Assembly (NCBI GenBank): GCA_033032175.1
Contig: CM065321.1
Coordinates: forward strand, 17,802,301 to 17,866,300
DNA: 64,000 nucleotides
Source of the DNA: Saturnia japonica
Lineage: Eukaryota; Arthropoda; Insecta; Lepidoptera; Saturniidae
Reading direction: 5' to 3'
The notes under the pieces are model-generated. The model was not told the origin of the DNA, did not search any database, and worked only from the letters and a program-made list of their open reading frames with translations. How positions within the stretch are numbered: position 1 is the first letter of the stretch; every line of letters begins with the position of its first letter. This document shows positions 12,001-27,000 of the stretch, piece after piece. A program made the position numbers and the translations under genes.

Positions 12001-15000
12001 GTGCGCGAGACTCTCCCCCCGCTGAGCACCAGTACACACCTGCATCCGCAGCGCGCAACTCCGCTAGCGTCAGCGAGGAGCGAGCACCGCCTGCCCACCG
12101 CTCCGCCTCCAGCGAGACACCTCCGCGCGACCCCTGTACACACACACACACAAACATACACACACACTATGCTGACTCGTACAAACGTGACCCCTCGAGA
12201 GCTGTACACACCGTCGCGTCCAGTGGCTCTCCTCCGTGGCCCCATCGGATCTGCAGCGGCGGCAGCGACACTTCCTCGACCCTAGGCTCGTAGTGCGCCT
12301 CACACGCGAGTGTCGCCGTGCCCCCGGTGGCTCCTCGCACCCTCCGGACTCCCCCTACTGCGGACACGACCGGCGCCGGCACCGCGTGCTCTGCAGAGAC
12401 ATCCGTACGGTTAGCGGTACGTGACGTCGTATGAAGCGTGTACGTTCATGTAGATACCGACCGAGCACGGTTAGGTTGAAGAGCAGGCTCATCTTAGGCT
12501 CGGTGTTGAGCTGGCACTCGTAGCGGCCCGCGTCCTCGAGCCGGAGGTGCGCGATGCGAAGAGAGTGCACACTGGAGGCGGCGCGGGACGCGACCGCGTG
12601 GGTACTCGCGGAGACGCGCGCGTCCGCTGTGAACACGACGCCCGCGTGCGACAGGATCTGCAGGTCGCGAGACCGCACCCACGACACCTGCGGGGCGGGG
12701 GGCAGCGCGGTTACTCACGTGCTATACTTCACATGTATCAATACACCATGATGCGCGCACACCTCTCAATTTTGCCTACATTAGTAGGCGTTTATTAAAA
12801 CGTGACAATAGAAATAAAATCATGATATTAGATAGATTAAAATTCCGCTATAATAGTTCAACAGGCGACATGCACTGCACCCTCTTTGAAAAAAAATTAC
12901 CGATATTATACAAAAGAAGTAGGATAGAGCTTACTGTAACTTTTAAAGTCAATCTAAATTCTAGTGTTGATCAAATATCGATTAATCGAAAGTCATCAGC
13001 AAAGAATTGTTCAAATAAAACTTTAAAAGTTGAAATGTAATTATGAACGCATTAGTCTCTGCGTGGTGTATTGCGCCGACTGTATGCCGCCGACCTAGTT
13101 GCATAGGGGTCAAGAGCGAAAGGTTGAAGGGACAAGGACGGTCCGGTGACTAACGAGTTGTTTATCGAGCAATTTCCTTTTGAAACACAATACACGAGGT
13201 AATATATGTTTTGTAACCTCACGCACCACGCACCACGTTGCTTTCATAGCAATAGTATAATGACTTTATGACCATGGTGTCAGTGACGTCACGTGCGGCG
13301 GCATGCGCGGCGCTACGTGCCCTCCCTGTGCCCGGCCCTGCCCTACAGGGGCTATTTCACGTCACGATCTACCGCACCCGATTTCCGGGGGAGGGCTTGG
13401 CCGCAGGATCGTGCTTCTAATTACACATCACTGCCATTCCGGCCCCAATCTCACAAAACTACAATATTATGTTGCTATCTCAGTTGAAAAGCGAACGTCG
13501 AGAGGTGCGTACGTATGGTATCATGGTACTGACTCTGTCGAAACTAAAAAATTATAAAATATCATTGACAAAAAGTCATTTTTGTTGTAACTGCAGTAGT
13601 CGATCAATGTTCAAATATGATTTAAAAAAAAAAAACAACTATTTTCTGAAGACTATCACAATATAATTTATCATTACCAACGCGCCGCGCTCGTCGGTCA
13701 TGGTGGGGGTGGGTGGGACGTATCAACCGCCCTATATCATTTCCATTTTTTTATTTTCTCTATGACAGCTCCTGTGAAAACTTGAAAGAGCGTCTTTTTT
13801 ACATTATGCATGCATTATTGAATTTATACTTCTTTAGGCGCGTTATGAAAAAATGATGAGAGTGAAATTTTAAGATGCGCGCGCATCTGTGACACTAAAT
13901 TAACAGTATGACTGTTTTCATATTTATAATATTTATCAACATGTTTCTAGTTTATACATTCCCAACACGTGTTTTAGTTTCATACAAGTGCGAATTATAT
14001 ATGTGCTAATAAATTATATTCAGTAGTGATTTAAATTGAATATTTTGATTGATATTACTTACTATTTGTGAATATTAGTGAAAAAAATTGTGCTTATATA
14101 CTTTTTCAAGTGCTCCAATATAATTGAGGTTAACTATCCGTATGTATTATTTATTGATATAAATTAAAATACTTTTATTTAATATAATTAACACTAAATA
14201 TTATTAAATTATTAATGTTAAATACTTATTATTGGTTATTTAATATTTACAAAATAAAGAATTATAATATTAATTTTTAATATTTGCTATTAAATTGAAT
14301 AAATAATAAATATTTATAAAAATAACTAAATAAATTTAATGAATTTTTTTTTGATAAAAATGAAAAGTGAAAATATTAAATTAAGAAATCAATAAAAATA
14401 TTTAAAAAATGACCAACCTTAAATTCAATTTTTGAATTTATTATTAAATTTATTTTTAAAATATTAAATAATCAATAATAAACATTTAAAATTAATTAAT
14501 GATGCCAAAGAAGTATAACTTCTCACGCGCGTACATAAGTACACGCACCCATTTTTTAAAATAAAAATGTGACGTTTACACACGTACAAGGTTATACCAG
14601 AGTCGTAGAAACTGATAGGGATCGAGCTATATCGATAAACGTATAATAACACGATAACGGAACCGATATTTTTTTACAAAATGTAAGAAACAAAACTACT
14701 GCCGGATACTTTGATACGGCGGAAGTCGAAAAACCCAATGACCACATTCGGCAGCTATTTCGTCGATAACATATCTTTTAGGGAGGCTTTTTCGATTTTA
14801 AAATATTCACTAATTGTACTTTTCATTAAGTACTATTCACATTTTTGCCATGACGTTGGAGCCAGTCAATTATCTCGTTTTTTATTGACTGGTGTCGGCA
14901 TTTTATCAATATGTCTGAAGTGATATGTAGCGTTGTCCTTAATAATTATGGACGGTTCTTGCAGAGATTACACCATTTCTTTAAACCATCCTTCGTAAAT

Positions 15001-18000
15001 CTCCGCGTTCATTTCTTCGTGGTAGTCCACTGTTTTCTTGGATTTAAAGGCCTTTACTGGCCTGGCATCTGACACGAATCCTTTCGTAGACACTGCATAG
15101 CATTAGCGTTCACCTTTTCCCATTGGCACTGAACTAGTAGAAGCGGCGGTGTCGTCAGTCCAGTTCTTAGATACTGTGTGGTTTGCATTTAACCAAGTCT
15201 CGTCAGTGAAAATAACATTTTACTAATCTGATATCTTTTTGGCTTCTTTTCTGATATCTTTGAAGCTTATTTTCCTGAATGCCGCTTGTACCGTAAGCTT
15301 CGGTAGTAATTTTTGAAACAGTAGGTCCACAATTCCTAATGCAGCCGCAACACGCTCTCGCACTTGCAACAGTGGTAATAGCGGGCCACCATTTTTATAC
15401 TCTGCTTCAAAGTAATTACGAACCTTGATCACCAGTTCTCTCGCCTGCCTTTTCAGAACAGATCCTTTCGGCATTTTGACATTTGACAGCTGGGCAGCAA
15501 TCAACAAGGAGGAACACAAAATACACAACGTAACGTATGGATAATGTGAAAAAACTCAGCGAACAGAAATGTAGTGACTAGCACGACCGTCTTGTTGCGA
15601 GGGACTGATTAAAACAAACACAACCTTGAAAAAATATATTTGAATGTTTTTGTTTAAAATATAAGAAATATATGCGATCGATATCATTACTTATTTGGTC
15701 ACAACACTGATACTATCAAATTAGAACTGTCATCGAGAAAATAAAGAAATGGAAATAGTATAGCTTGCAATAATATTCATGTTCAAATCGATAATTCTTG
15801 CATAATAATTATCGTTTATAAATTTAAAAGATATAAAGGATTGTTTTATGTAGAAAGAGTACTAAATGTAGATGACGGGCTAGATAAAATGACTGATGTT
15901 TAAAAAGGTAAAAAAATGTGAGTCGCTCTGCGCAGCGCCGCGCTGTCGCTAATTGTTTATTCGGTGACAGTGTTACCAGATGCACTGTAAATGTGGTAGA
16001 TGAACTATAATTTCATATCATTCATTGTACCTAGTAAGAGAAAATAACAAATACAAAATTATTCATTTTAATGTCTTTTAATATGCGCTATAAAAAGCAT
16101 TTTTTTTGTAATAAATATTGTATTTTTGTCGTAAATACTATATTTGTGAGCCCAACTTCTTCTTCTGGCTAAACTAGTCGACGTGCATGTCTTTCTGCAC
16201 GTAGGTATACATAGTATGTATAATATACATAATTATAATTTTTAATACCTATGTGACTATTTCACAGACGGCTATTTTAATTCGAAATTAAGCAAAACTT
16301 GCATTATGGTAACTAAACAGCAGATATACTACAAAACTTTCCTAGTACGGTCTAAAATTGACGGTAATAAAGGAGCTGGCTTAGATAAAATACCTCCATA
16401 CTTCGTAAAAAAGTACATCAAATCCTTGGTTGTTCCTCTAACGGTTATATTTAATAAGTCACTAAAAACAGGCGTATTTCCTAGTAAATGGAAAGAAGCA
16501 TACGTTGTTCCTATACATAAAGCTGGATCCAAGAGTAACGTTGAGAGTTACCGGCCAGTATCCCTATTGTCTGTTTTTAGTAAGTTGTTTGAAAAATTGG
16601 TGCACGATCAAATATACAGCTCAATTTCTTTGTCTATACCATTGGAACAGCGTGGGTTTATGAAACGAAGATCAACATTATCCAATCTAGCAGTATTTTC
16701 AGATTACATAGCGACATCTATGGATCAAGGTTATCAGGTGGATGTCATGTATACCGATTACTCTAAGTGTTTTGATCGTATTAATCATGATATCCTCTTA
16801 CTTAAGCTTGACAGGATAGGTGTACACGGTGATCTCTTGAGGTGGTTTAAATCCTATATTCACAATAGAAATCAGGCGATTCGAATTGGGGCATTTCTCT
16901 CTGGCTTTCAAACTATTCCTTCAGATATACCGCATGGTTCACACCTAGGACCATTGCTTTTTAACATTTATATCTCCGATATATCCTCTTGCTTCACCTC
17001 CGTCAGGTACCTTATGTATGCCGATGATACCAAAATTTTCAGCGCTATTCGTACTATTGATGACTGCCACATGTTACAGAATGAACTTTTACGACTTCGT
17101 GATTATTGCAAGTTAAATAAGCTAAATTTAAATGTAAAGAAATGTAATGTAATAACATACACTAAAAAACATCAACCTATAAATTATATCTATATACTTG
17201 ACATGTTGCCAGTGCAGAGGGTTTCTGTCGTTCGTGATTTGGGGGTGATGATGGATTCCAAACTGCTTTACACGTATCACTATGATTACATACGTCAGAA
17301 AGCTTTAAAAATGTTTGGATTCATTTGCAGAGTTGCAAGGCCTTTTGTAAACTTAAACTCACTAAAACTATTATATTTTACATACATTAGGAGCTATCTC
17401 GATTATGCTTCGCCAATATGGTCACCAGATTATATACACATAAGACTAGTCTAGACAACATTCAAAGTAAATTCCTGAGATATCTAAATTATAAATTTAA
17501 TAACGAGCAAAAGTCATACTTAATTGATTTGGACTTTTACAATTTAACTTCTTTATCAAAACGACGATCTATCTTCGACATGAGATTATTATACGATATT
17601 TTGAACAACAATATTGATTGCCCCGAACTAGTGAATAGGATTAACTTCAAAACACATACAAAAATTATTCTAAATCCGCGCTTATTTGCACCACGGCTAG
17701 TTAAACACAATTATGCTAAGAACTCTGTTTTACAAAGATGTTTTAACATGTATGACACGAAGTTTAGTCATATTGTTTTATTCCAGTCAAATAGGATTTT
17801 TTTCTTAAAAGAATATAGTCATCATGACTGTGAAACAGGAACACAGAAAGGACTCAGTTTACTCTATATTGCTTATAACATACATACATATACAATTCAC
17901 ATATGCTTTCACTCAGGAGCATATGATCCCACCACACCTATACACTCTCACGCACACGCACACTACACGCAGACTCACACTCCCACTCACATTGTGATAT

Positions 18001-21000
18001 AGAAACACATAATACCGCATAATGATATTTTTTATGTATATAAATATTTAAACGCTCCATAACAAACAAAATTTAATAATAATTGTTTCGTAATTGGCAC
18101 CACATGATTACAAAACCTAACAAATGTATATTTTGTGTTAAATGTACTGTGAAGCAATATGTACTAAATAAATAAATAAATATCATACTTTTCAAAAGTA
18201 TAGATAACATTAGCTTTGATCAGTTTTTATTTGTTTTGTCAATAGCGGGGATGTTTAAATCATTAATTTTAATGAAGAATTAAGGGAGACATCGCGTTAC
18301 CACAAAAAAAAAACACTTTTGAGAATTAATATTATATAGAGATATAATATATAAATAAAATACTATAAACAAGAATTTCTCACTTTATGAAAACCGTATG
18401 AACATTCATTGGTAGTTTTGGAGTTTATCGCTTTCATACTGGTGGATGTAATAAGTTCTACTATTGCATGCAAGAATAAAATAACGTGATGTCGATTGCA
18501 AGTTGTATTGACGACTGAAGAGTACAATGTAAGTTGTGTAGCTCGCGAGCGAAACATTAGATGACGTATAATAAACAATAGTAACACCACATATATTCAG
18601 ACCGATAAACAGATGCGGCGGAGGTCTTTGTTTTATAATATATAATGATAGCCCAAAGTGTGATCAGGGAACCTTCTTCTTTGAACGAAAGTTAGAAAAT
18701 GATTTCGTCATGTGGTAATTTTGTCTCAATAGATAAATTTTCGGCTAGATAAAAAGGTGCATGAAGAGCTTCTTAATTTTTAAAAATATCGTGAACAGAT
18801 ATCTCAAAACGGTATTCCGGAAAATTCTGGTGATTTGAGATTAGGTGAGGCTGACATCGGGTGTAGCGTGCTATCGAACTACGTACATCTCGATACAAAG
18901 CGACACCCACTCGACACTCTCGCACTGATCCGAATGTGCTCTACACTCTAAAGAGATATACTCGACTTGGCACTCCTCGCTTCCGGAAACCTCTGTAGTA
19001 CCCGTCATGGGCGAGGCGGGCGCGGGGCGCAGGGTACACTGCTAAATAAAGCGCGCACGCGACACTCCCGGCGCGGCGCGTGTCACAGCGTAGCAAGGCG
19101 CAGGGGTTTTCCGGTAGCGGAATTAAACGTGCTTTTCATTTGCGGTATTTTTGTAACGATAGTAGGTAGGTACTTAGAGCCACTCTGAGCGTGCGCATCG
19201 TTTTATTTTAGTTTGTATTTGTTGACTAGCTATTAATACTCTTAAACGAACATTATTTAAATGTCAACTCGTTCCGATGTCGAAACTCTTCCTAGCTTAT
19301 AACAACAACGGAAGCGAAAATCACGTTGCACAATGTCCAATCTTGATTTCTCATTACCTGTAAAGCACATTTTAGGTTAAGCAAAACAACGTAGTATTGT
19401 GAGAATTTCAATCTAAAAGTTATTTATTACGTTGCGTTATTTACGTTATTTTTAACTGACTTAAAAAGACGAGGTCACAATTCGATTGCATATTTTTTTG
19501 TCTGTTATACCCTCCATCAAGTTTTCAGGGATTAGCATTTAAGCACAGTGGAAGACTTCTCACCTGAACCTTCGAGGGAGTGAAGGTTGACAAAACATTA
19601 GCCTGCGTTTCGCAGGGCTGATAAATTTATAACAATTACAAATAAACTTACCACTGTCGGCGATTACGATAATGGAAGAAGCTTTGCAATCCACCATTGA
19701 CAGTCAAGGGATAAGTAGAAAAGGTCAAGTCTAGGATGAGAAGCCGTTAGACTGTGAAGTACCAACAGCTTCTCACACCAATGCGTTTCGCACAATTTAA
19801 AAAAATGGCCGCAATAAGGATAAAATGGCAGAACACAGTTCAAACAAACAACTACAAGAGTTTAACCGTAGTTATCAAATGGCGTAGGTACGCTTAGCTC
19901 AAGCCGGCACATTGACCTTCAAGACAATCACAAGTGGTCGCAATATACTCTATGTATATTAACAATAATATTAATATAATAAGAATATCTCGTCCCGTGG
20001 CTAAACAAACTCGTATTTAATCAACTGATAATAATTAAACAAGACAATGTACAAGTTATATCGCGATCCAATCCAAAAAATAACTTCTCAAATATATTAA
20101 GGTGACGCCATTTTAATTTAATTGGCGTTAGACCTTTGGCTTCGAAGATACACAAGGGAACTCCTCAAAATCATTTTGAAGTTACTTTTCGTTTTGTTTA
20201 AAGGTTGTCGTGCATGCGTGTGTGCGTGCATTGTGATGTAGTGAGCGTTCTGTATCGCACAAGCGACGCCATTGAGCGCATCGGCTCCCCCCTGTAGGAT
20301 CTAACTGACCTCAAGCATCTATCGGTACCTATGTTCCGACTGCATGGTGTAGTTTAGTCAGTGTGAGTTAGCGCGTTACCTGAGCTCGCGAAGTGACTGT
20401 GGGAGTGACTCACCGACTTGTCTCCGAGACGCAGCACGGTGCAGCGGAGCTCAGCGTCGCGGCCCACAGCGCCGACCACCACGTTGCCCCCCTCACCTGG
20501 CACCAACTCGGGGCCCGCACCGTTCACACCTGCCCACAACAGCTCACAACTCAAATCAATCAATATAAAAAGTCTATGGTTATATTTATTCAAAACTCGC
20601 GAAGCAAAATCAAAAAATCAAAATAATCTTTATTCAATTTAGGCCCTAAGAAGGCACTTATGAACGTCAAAAAACTACTGCCGGTTCGGAAAATATCCCA
20701 AACATCGAAAAGAACCAGTAAGAAACTCGATCGGGTTTATCTTCTTTTTTTTTTTGTTAACTGTACAAATGTTACAAATATAACAGGTACAATAATAATA
20801 TATTAGTGGATGCACAGAGAGGGAGTCACTTTCAGACATCACTATCATTCACATAATGATCCACCCTATATTAATCTTTTGACAGTAAAACCCGCTTGAC
20901 ATGGTCCTTGAACTTGTTGTCCGGCAAATCAGTAATATGCTTCAGGATCTTGTTATTAGAACCTAACACTGTTACCTAAAAAACTTTTATTAGTCTTACT

Positions 21001-24000
21001 AAGTCTAAAACACGGTACGACTAATTTATCTTTATTTCTAGTATTTACATTGTGCTGATCTTTGACAAAATCCAGCTCGTCTAAGTTTTTACGGACATAC
21101 ATTAAGTTATCAAAGATGTATTGGGAGGGCAAAGTTTAAATACTAAATTCCTGGAACTTGTTCTTTAGTGATTCACGGGGTCTCATATTGTAAATTGCTC
21201 GAACTGCCCGCTTTTGTATTATAAATATGGTATCTACCTCAGCTGCTGTACCCCACAGCAAAATACCGTAAGACATTAAGCTATGAAAGTAAGCAAAGTA
21301 GACTAACCTAGCGGTGGCAATATCTGTTAACTGGCTTATTTTGCGTACTGCGAATGCAGCAGAACTTAATCTTCCCGCCAGAGTTTTAATATGCGGATCC
21401 CACTGTCATTTTGAATCAAGGGTAATGCCCAAGAAGACAGTACTATCAACTAAGCCTACTAAATTCCCTTCTATCTTGATACTACTATCAACACGCCGGA
21501 CATTGGGCAAGACAAATCTCATACATTTGGTTTTGTTTGCATTTAGTAGTAAATTATTTAAAGCAAACCATTCAAAGATTTTAAATAAGGTGTTGTTTAA
21601 TTGCTTAAGCTCCGAATCTATTCTTTGCACTTTGAATATAAGTGTCGTCTGCAAAAAGAACCGAGCCAGCGCCGTTTTAAACTACCAGCGGTAGATCGTT
21701 TATATAAACGAGAAACAAAAATGGTCCCAAAATCGAACCCTGAGGGACGCCGATTCCAACCAATGATCCCGAAGAGGTTGCTTCATTTACACTTATTTTC
21801 TGACAGCGCTCTGTTAAATAAGAAATTAGGAGGTCGAGAGAAGTTTCACGCACAACATTGTGTTTTAGCTTAAGTATAAGCGTACTGTTGTCAACGCAGT
21901 CGAAGGCCTTTGAAAGATCACAGAACACACCGATTGCATCCTGCGAATCCTCCCAAGCCCTATATATATGACTTAGCAGTGTTGCACCAGAGTCCGTGGT
22001 TAATTTAGATTTTGTGAAACCATATTGCCGACTATCCAAAATCTCTTGTGCTTTAAAATATTGTACTAGCTGCTTGAGCATAATTTTCTCGAAAATCTTA
22101 CTAATCGACGGAAGTACAGAAATTGGTCTATAATTTCCAAGATGACTTCTACAACCTGATTTAAATAGAGGAACTACTTTACTTTTTTTCATTAAATTAG
22201 GGGAAGTCCCTGTTTCTATGCACTGATTAAATATATTAGCCAGATATAGTGAAATATTGACAATTATGGACTGAACTACGATTACTGACATACCCCAAAT
22301 ATCTTCAGATTTAATTGTTTAATTGTTGTTTAATTGTTTAAAAGTCCTTATTATTTCACCTCCACTAACAGATTTAAAAGAAAATTTAGAATCCACAGGT
22401 GTAATAAGATTATCCAAAAGTGATGAAACGACCTGGGGTGATGATATTATATTTTTTGTTACTACTAAGGATATATTTGTGAAATAATCCTGGAAAACAG
22501 TTGCTACCTCTGAACTGTTTGATATATGTACTCCCTCGACGTTTAGATTAAGCGAATTATCATTTTTCCTATCTTTTCCTGTTTCTTTATTTATTATATG
22601 CCAAACAGTTTTGGTGTTATTACTAGATTTAAGAACTGTATTTCTTAAAAATATCGCTTTTGAAGCTCCACAAACAAGTTTAAATATTTTAGAATAAGCT
22701 CTAACATAAGCATGAAATGAATCACTAGTTGTCAATGATTTCCTATAATATAAATCATATAGTCGGTCTCTACTTTTTATAATTTCTTTGGTTGCCCATT
22801 CATTAAAAACCAGTTTTTTCCTAACACTAATAACCTTTGTTGGATAATGTTTACTAAATTCAGTGCTTATGATATTAAACAAGGTGCCGTAGTTAGTATT
22901 TCGATCTATATCGTCTAAAAGCTCTGAAGATAATTGCTGCATAATGCTATCATTTAAACGATCTAATCTAGAAATAAGTCTAACCGTTCTCTTACAATCA
23001 CTGCTAAGTCTGCAGCAGTTTATTTCAACAAGTTGACCTTTATGGTCAGACCGTATTCCAGTAATAATGCCATTACTAATGATTTTGAAGTTACTAAAAA
23101 TGTTATCTATACAAGATGCAGTTTGGGACGTGGTTCTGGTTGATTCATTAAAAAGCGGATCAAAGTTGAACGACTTAAATATCGATGTGAATGTAGTGAC
23201 CTCCGGCGACGAATTTAAAATATCTATATTAAAGTCACCATAAACCAAAACTCACTTATTGATATTAAATATTCTCGTTAATATCTCCTCCATAGCATAT
23301 GCATAAGCATATAGGAAATTACTCTAAATATGATATAAGCTAACTACCTAACCGTATATTTATATTACTAATAGGTGTTTAAATATTAAATTTCCGTATT
23401 TATAAAAAATATTTTTATTTATGAAAAGATATTTAATAATATAAAGGCGTATTTAATAAGTCGTAATGTTGGCCACATTATTGTCGATGAACTTTTACCA
23501 TTTTTATGGAAGCTCACTGATGCCTCTACTACAGAAATACTGAGGGTGGGAATCGATGAACCTTTTTAAAGACTCTATTAGTTAGTTACTTCATCGGATT
23601 TGAAAATTTTCTCCTGTAATATACAATCCAAATTCGATAAAAAATTACAATCAATTAGAGCAAGTAATGGTCAGTATGATGGGTGACTGAGAGCTTCCAG
23701 CTGTAACTCTTATAGTTTGGAGATGATCCATCGTACGAGCGTTGTCGTGAAGAACGAATGAACTAGAATAATATTAATAGTTGTTTAACGGCAAGCTTGT
23801 CCGTCATCATTTGCAATTATTCCCCGTGCACCGCTGCAGAAACTGTTGTGGCAGGTCTCAAGATGTTGTAATCAATAATAACGGCACAGGTCCACAATTC
23901 ACTCCGAAACAGCTTACTTTGACTCCATTTGCGCTTAAGACATGGTTTGGCGCTTTCTTTTGTCCAACCAGTGCGACGGATGGTTTCGATTATCTTACAG

Positions 24001-27000
24001 GATACACTTTCATTAAAAAGTGACAATCCGATCCGGAGTCTCATTTGAGTGCCATTTAACATTATTTTCAATACGGATGCGATTAAACCAATACAGTGTC
24101 GTGCGTTCACTTGCGGTACCTAGGCCATACACGTCGTTGATATTGCGTACCGTCTGTGCTGCGTTGGTGCCATGACGGAACTCGTATTCGAAAATAATGC
24201 GAATTTCCAATTTTCCATGGTCACAGAATCAACTATATCAAAGAAAAATTGAAAAACGGAAAAACAAAAGACCAAATGATTTTTAAACAGAAGTGTCTTA
24301 GCTATATTACAAAACTAAAATGACTTTGCAATTATTATAATTAAAATGAATTATATCGATATTAGCACTAGTCAATATTATAATAATAATCGGCAATTTC
24401 ATAATTCTACCCCTAACATTATATTATATTCAGTATATCCATATCACATGATTATTACAATCGTATGTAGAGGTAAGTACTCCTATGTTCGGAATGACAG
24501 ATCGCGGGTCGCACATTTCGATTTAACAGTACAGTTCAACTGGCATACGGAATGAACTAATGACCAATTATTTATTTATATAGGCTTACATTACAGATTA
24601 TAAACAAAATAAGGATAAATCTCAATACTTTACATGTTTTAACTAGCTTATAATCCAGATTATTAGTGCACACCAGTTGTAATTATTTCCTAAACGGAAA
24701 AACAAGAAAGAAATAAATTTGTCACTTGCATGCAGAATTACATTATTAAGAATATAATAAAATAAAGTAAAGTATCTTTGAATTACATATCGAAATCGAC
24801 TTTGATATAAGTTAAATATAATATAACAATAAGATCCATATTAAGAGCGTTATATTGTTCGATATTATTGTATCGAGCGACACATTGGGACTTGCTATTC
24901 GTCAGTTGAAAGATATATTGTTTTTATAAAAAGGGATATCAAATAATTTTGTACTTCTACTACGGATTTTCATTTTGAAGCTTATCATATTCTGAAGTTG
25001 TGGACAATCTATAGTAGAATGAATAATTTTATGAAGGTAAATTAATTAACTTGCTTGCCTTCTACTAGAGAAAGAGGAGATTTAAAGTGCTTGTCATCCA
25101 ATGTCTAAAGCAAAGTAATTTCAAGACGCGAGTCTGTATCCGTTCAATGTTATTTCTATGAGTTATAGTATGTAGTATGGAGACCAAACTACACAGGCGT
25201 ATTCGATTAAGGGCCTAATTAAAGTTTTATATAGATAAAGCAAACTAGTAGGTCTATGAAATTTCTTAGTTATACGAAATACAAAACCAAGTAACTGATT
25301 GCCTTTATTTATTATATGTTCGTAGTGTGGATGAAGCGACAATTTACTATCAAACATAATACCCAAATCTCTGATGACGTCTTTGCGTTCAATAGAGTAA
25401 TTATTGATTTTATAATCGTATAGAAATTTAGGAAATTTAGGAAGAAGGATATCGCAAAGAATTTTAAATTTTTAAAGACATATACTTTAAGCTACACCAC
25501 TTGTAAATATTGTCAACATCATGTTGTAATTGATGACAGTCACTAATACTATGTATTGGTCGAAAAACTTTCAAATTATCAGCATACAGCAAGCAGTTAC
25601 TATGGAGATAGTTAGCTAAATCATTTATGATTAATATGAACAGCAGAGGTCCCAAATGTGAACCCTGAGGTACCCCCGATGTGATACAGATAGGGCAAGA
25701 CAAATATCCCCTTGCAGCTACCATTTTACTGCGGCTTGAAATGTAAGATTCAACCCAACGAAGTAAGCTACCGTGGATTCCGTAAGTACAGAACTTCCGA
25801 ACAAGAAGAGAATGATTTACTTTATCAAACGCCTTCGAAAAATCTGTATAAATGGAATCCACTTGATAACGTTCATTAAAGAAATCGCACAGGTAACTTT
25901 TGTATATTAGTAAATTGCTAATTGTGACTTTTGACGTGTTTATATATATTATTATATGTGAGTAGATAAGAGACTCAGATAATTTTCCCAAACACGAGAG
26001 GATACGCATAGGTCTATAATTTTCACATTTGGTCTTATCACCCGACTTAAATATCAGGATTACCATTGTACAACAATAACAACACTACAACAGTACTATT
26101 GGGGGGGTACTAGTGGTACGTACTATAATACTCGAAGAAAGTTAAACACGAGCATCTGCGCGCCTGCCTAGTAGTCATGGCTCTCTACGCCGACATACCC
26201 TCCTCCCACACCACACACTGGCCCCGCTTAGGACACTTAGGACGTCCGGCAGTCGGTACAAGGTCGCGTGGTTCCTCAATGGAACATAACATGTGAATAT
26301 GAGCACCGCGCCGCAGGGTTGCCGCTCTCCCGCAGCTCCTCCTTCCTCTATCTACTACAACACAACGCACCACTGCATCCCGCTATTCCGATTGAGCATT
26401 TGATTGGCACTTCATACCCCAAAGTGCGACGAATAAATTGCTTAAGTAGGATTTATTAATGTAAACGTTAAAAAGATCTTCCCGAGGTCACGTGATGTAA
26501 CATGTAGTTTTTTATCGTTTATAGTTTAGTTTTAGCGTTGTGGCCACAAAATCAAATGATCTTAAGTGACGATGTGGCCGAAGATGATAGCACGCTAAGC
26601 CTAGTGGAAGGCTATGTCTCAAGTGCAGCTGCCGGAACACAACAATTGATATTGGAAACGGGGCTCTGGGATATCGGTATTCTTGAAATATTGAGTTCGT
26701 CTACAAAAATCATTCTCTTTGAGATATTATATTGTAAATGTTTTAAATTTGTTTTGTTCTGAACGTAAAACTTTCCTTTTAAGTAACATTTGGTGAACAC
26801 ATTTTTACCCTTGAAAAAGGTTTTAATTTATTATTTCGGAGAAAGATAATTTAAAGCACCCGAACTACGAGTCATAAAAACTAGGTAGAATTTAAGTATT
26901 GTATAGACTGCATAAACACCAAATATTACACGATGTAAAAAGGACAACTGTAGAAATATAGTTGTAAGCAGTTAGTTCTCTCTGATCCTTGATGGTGTTA

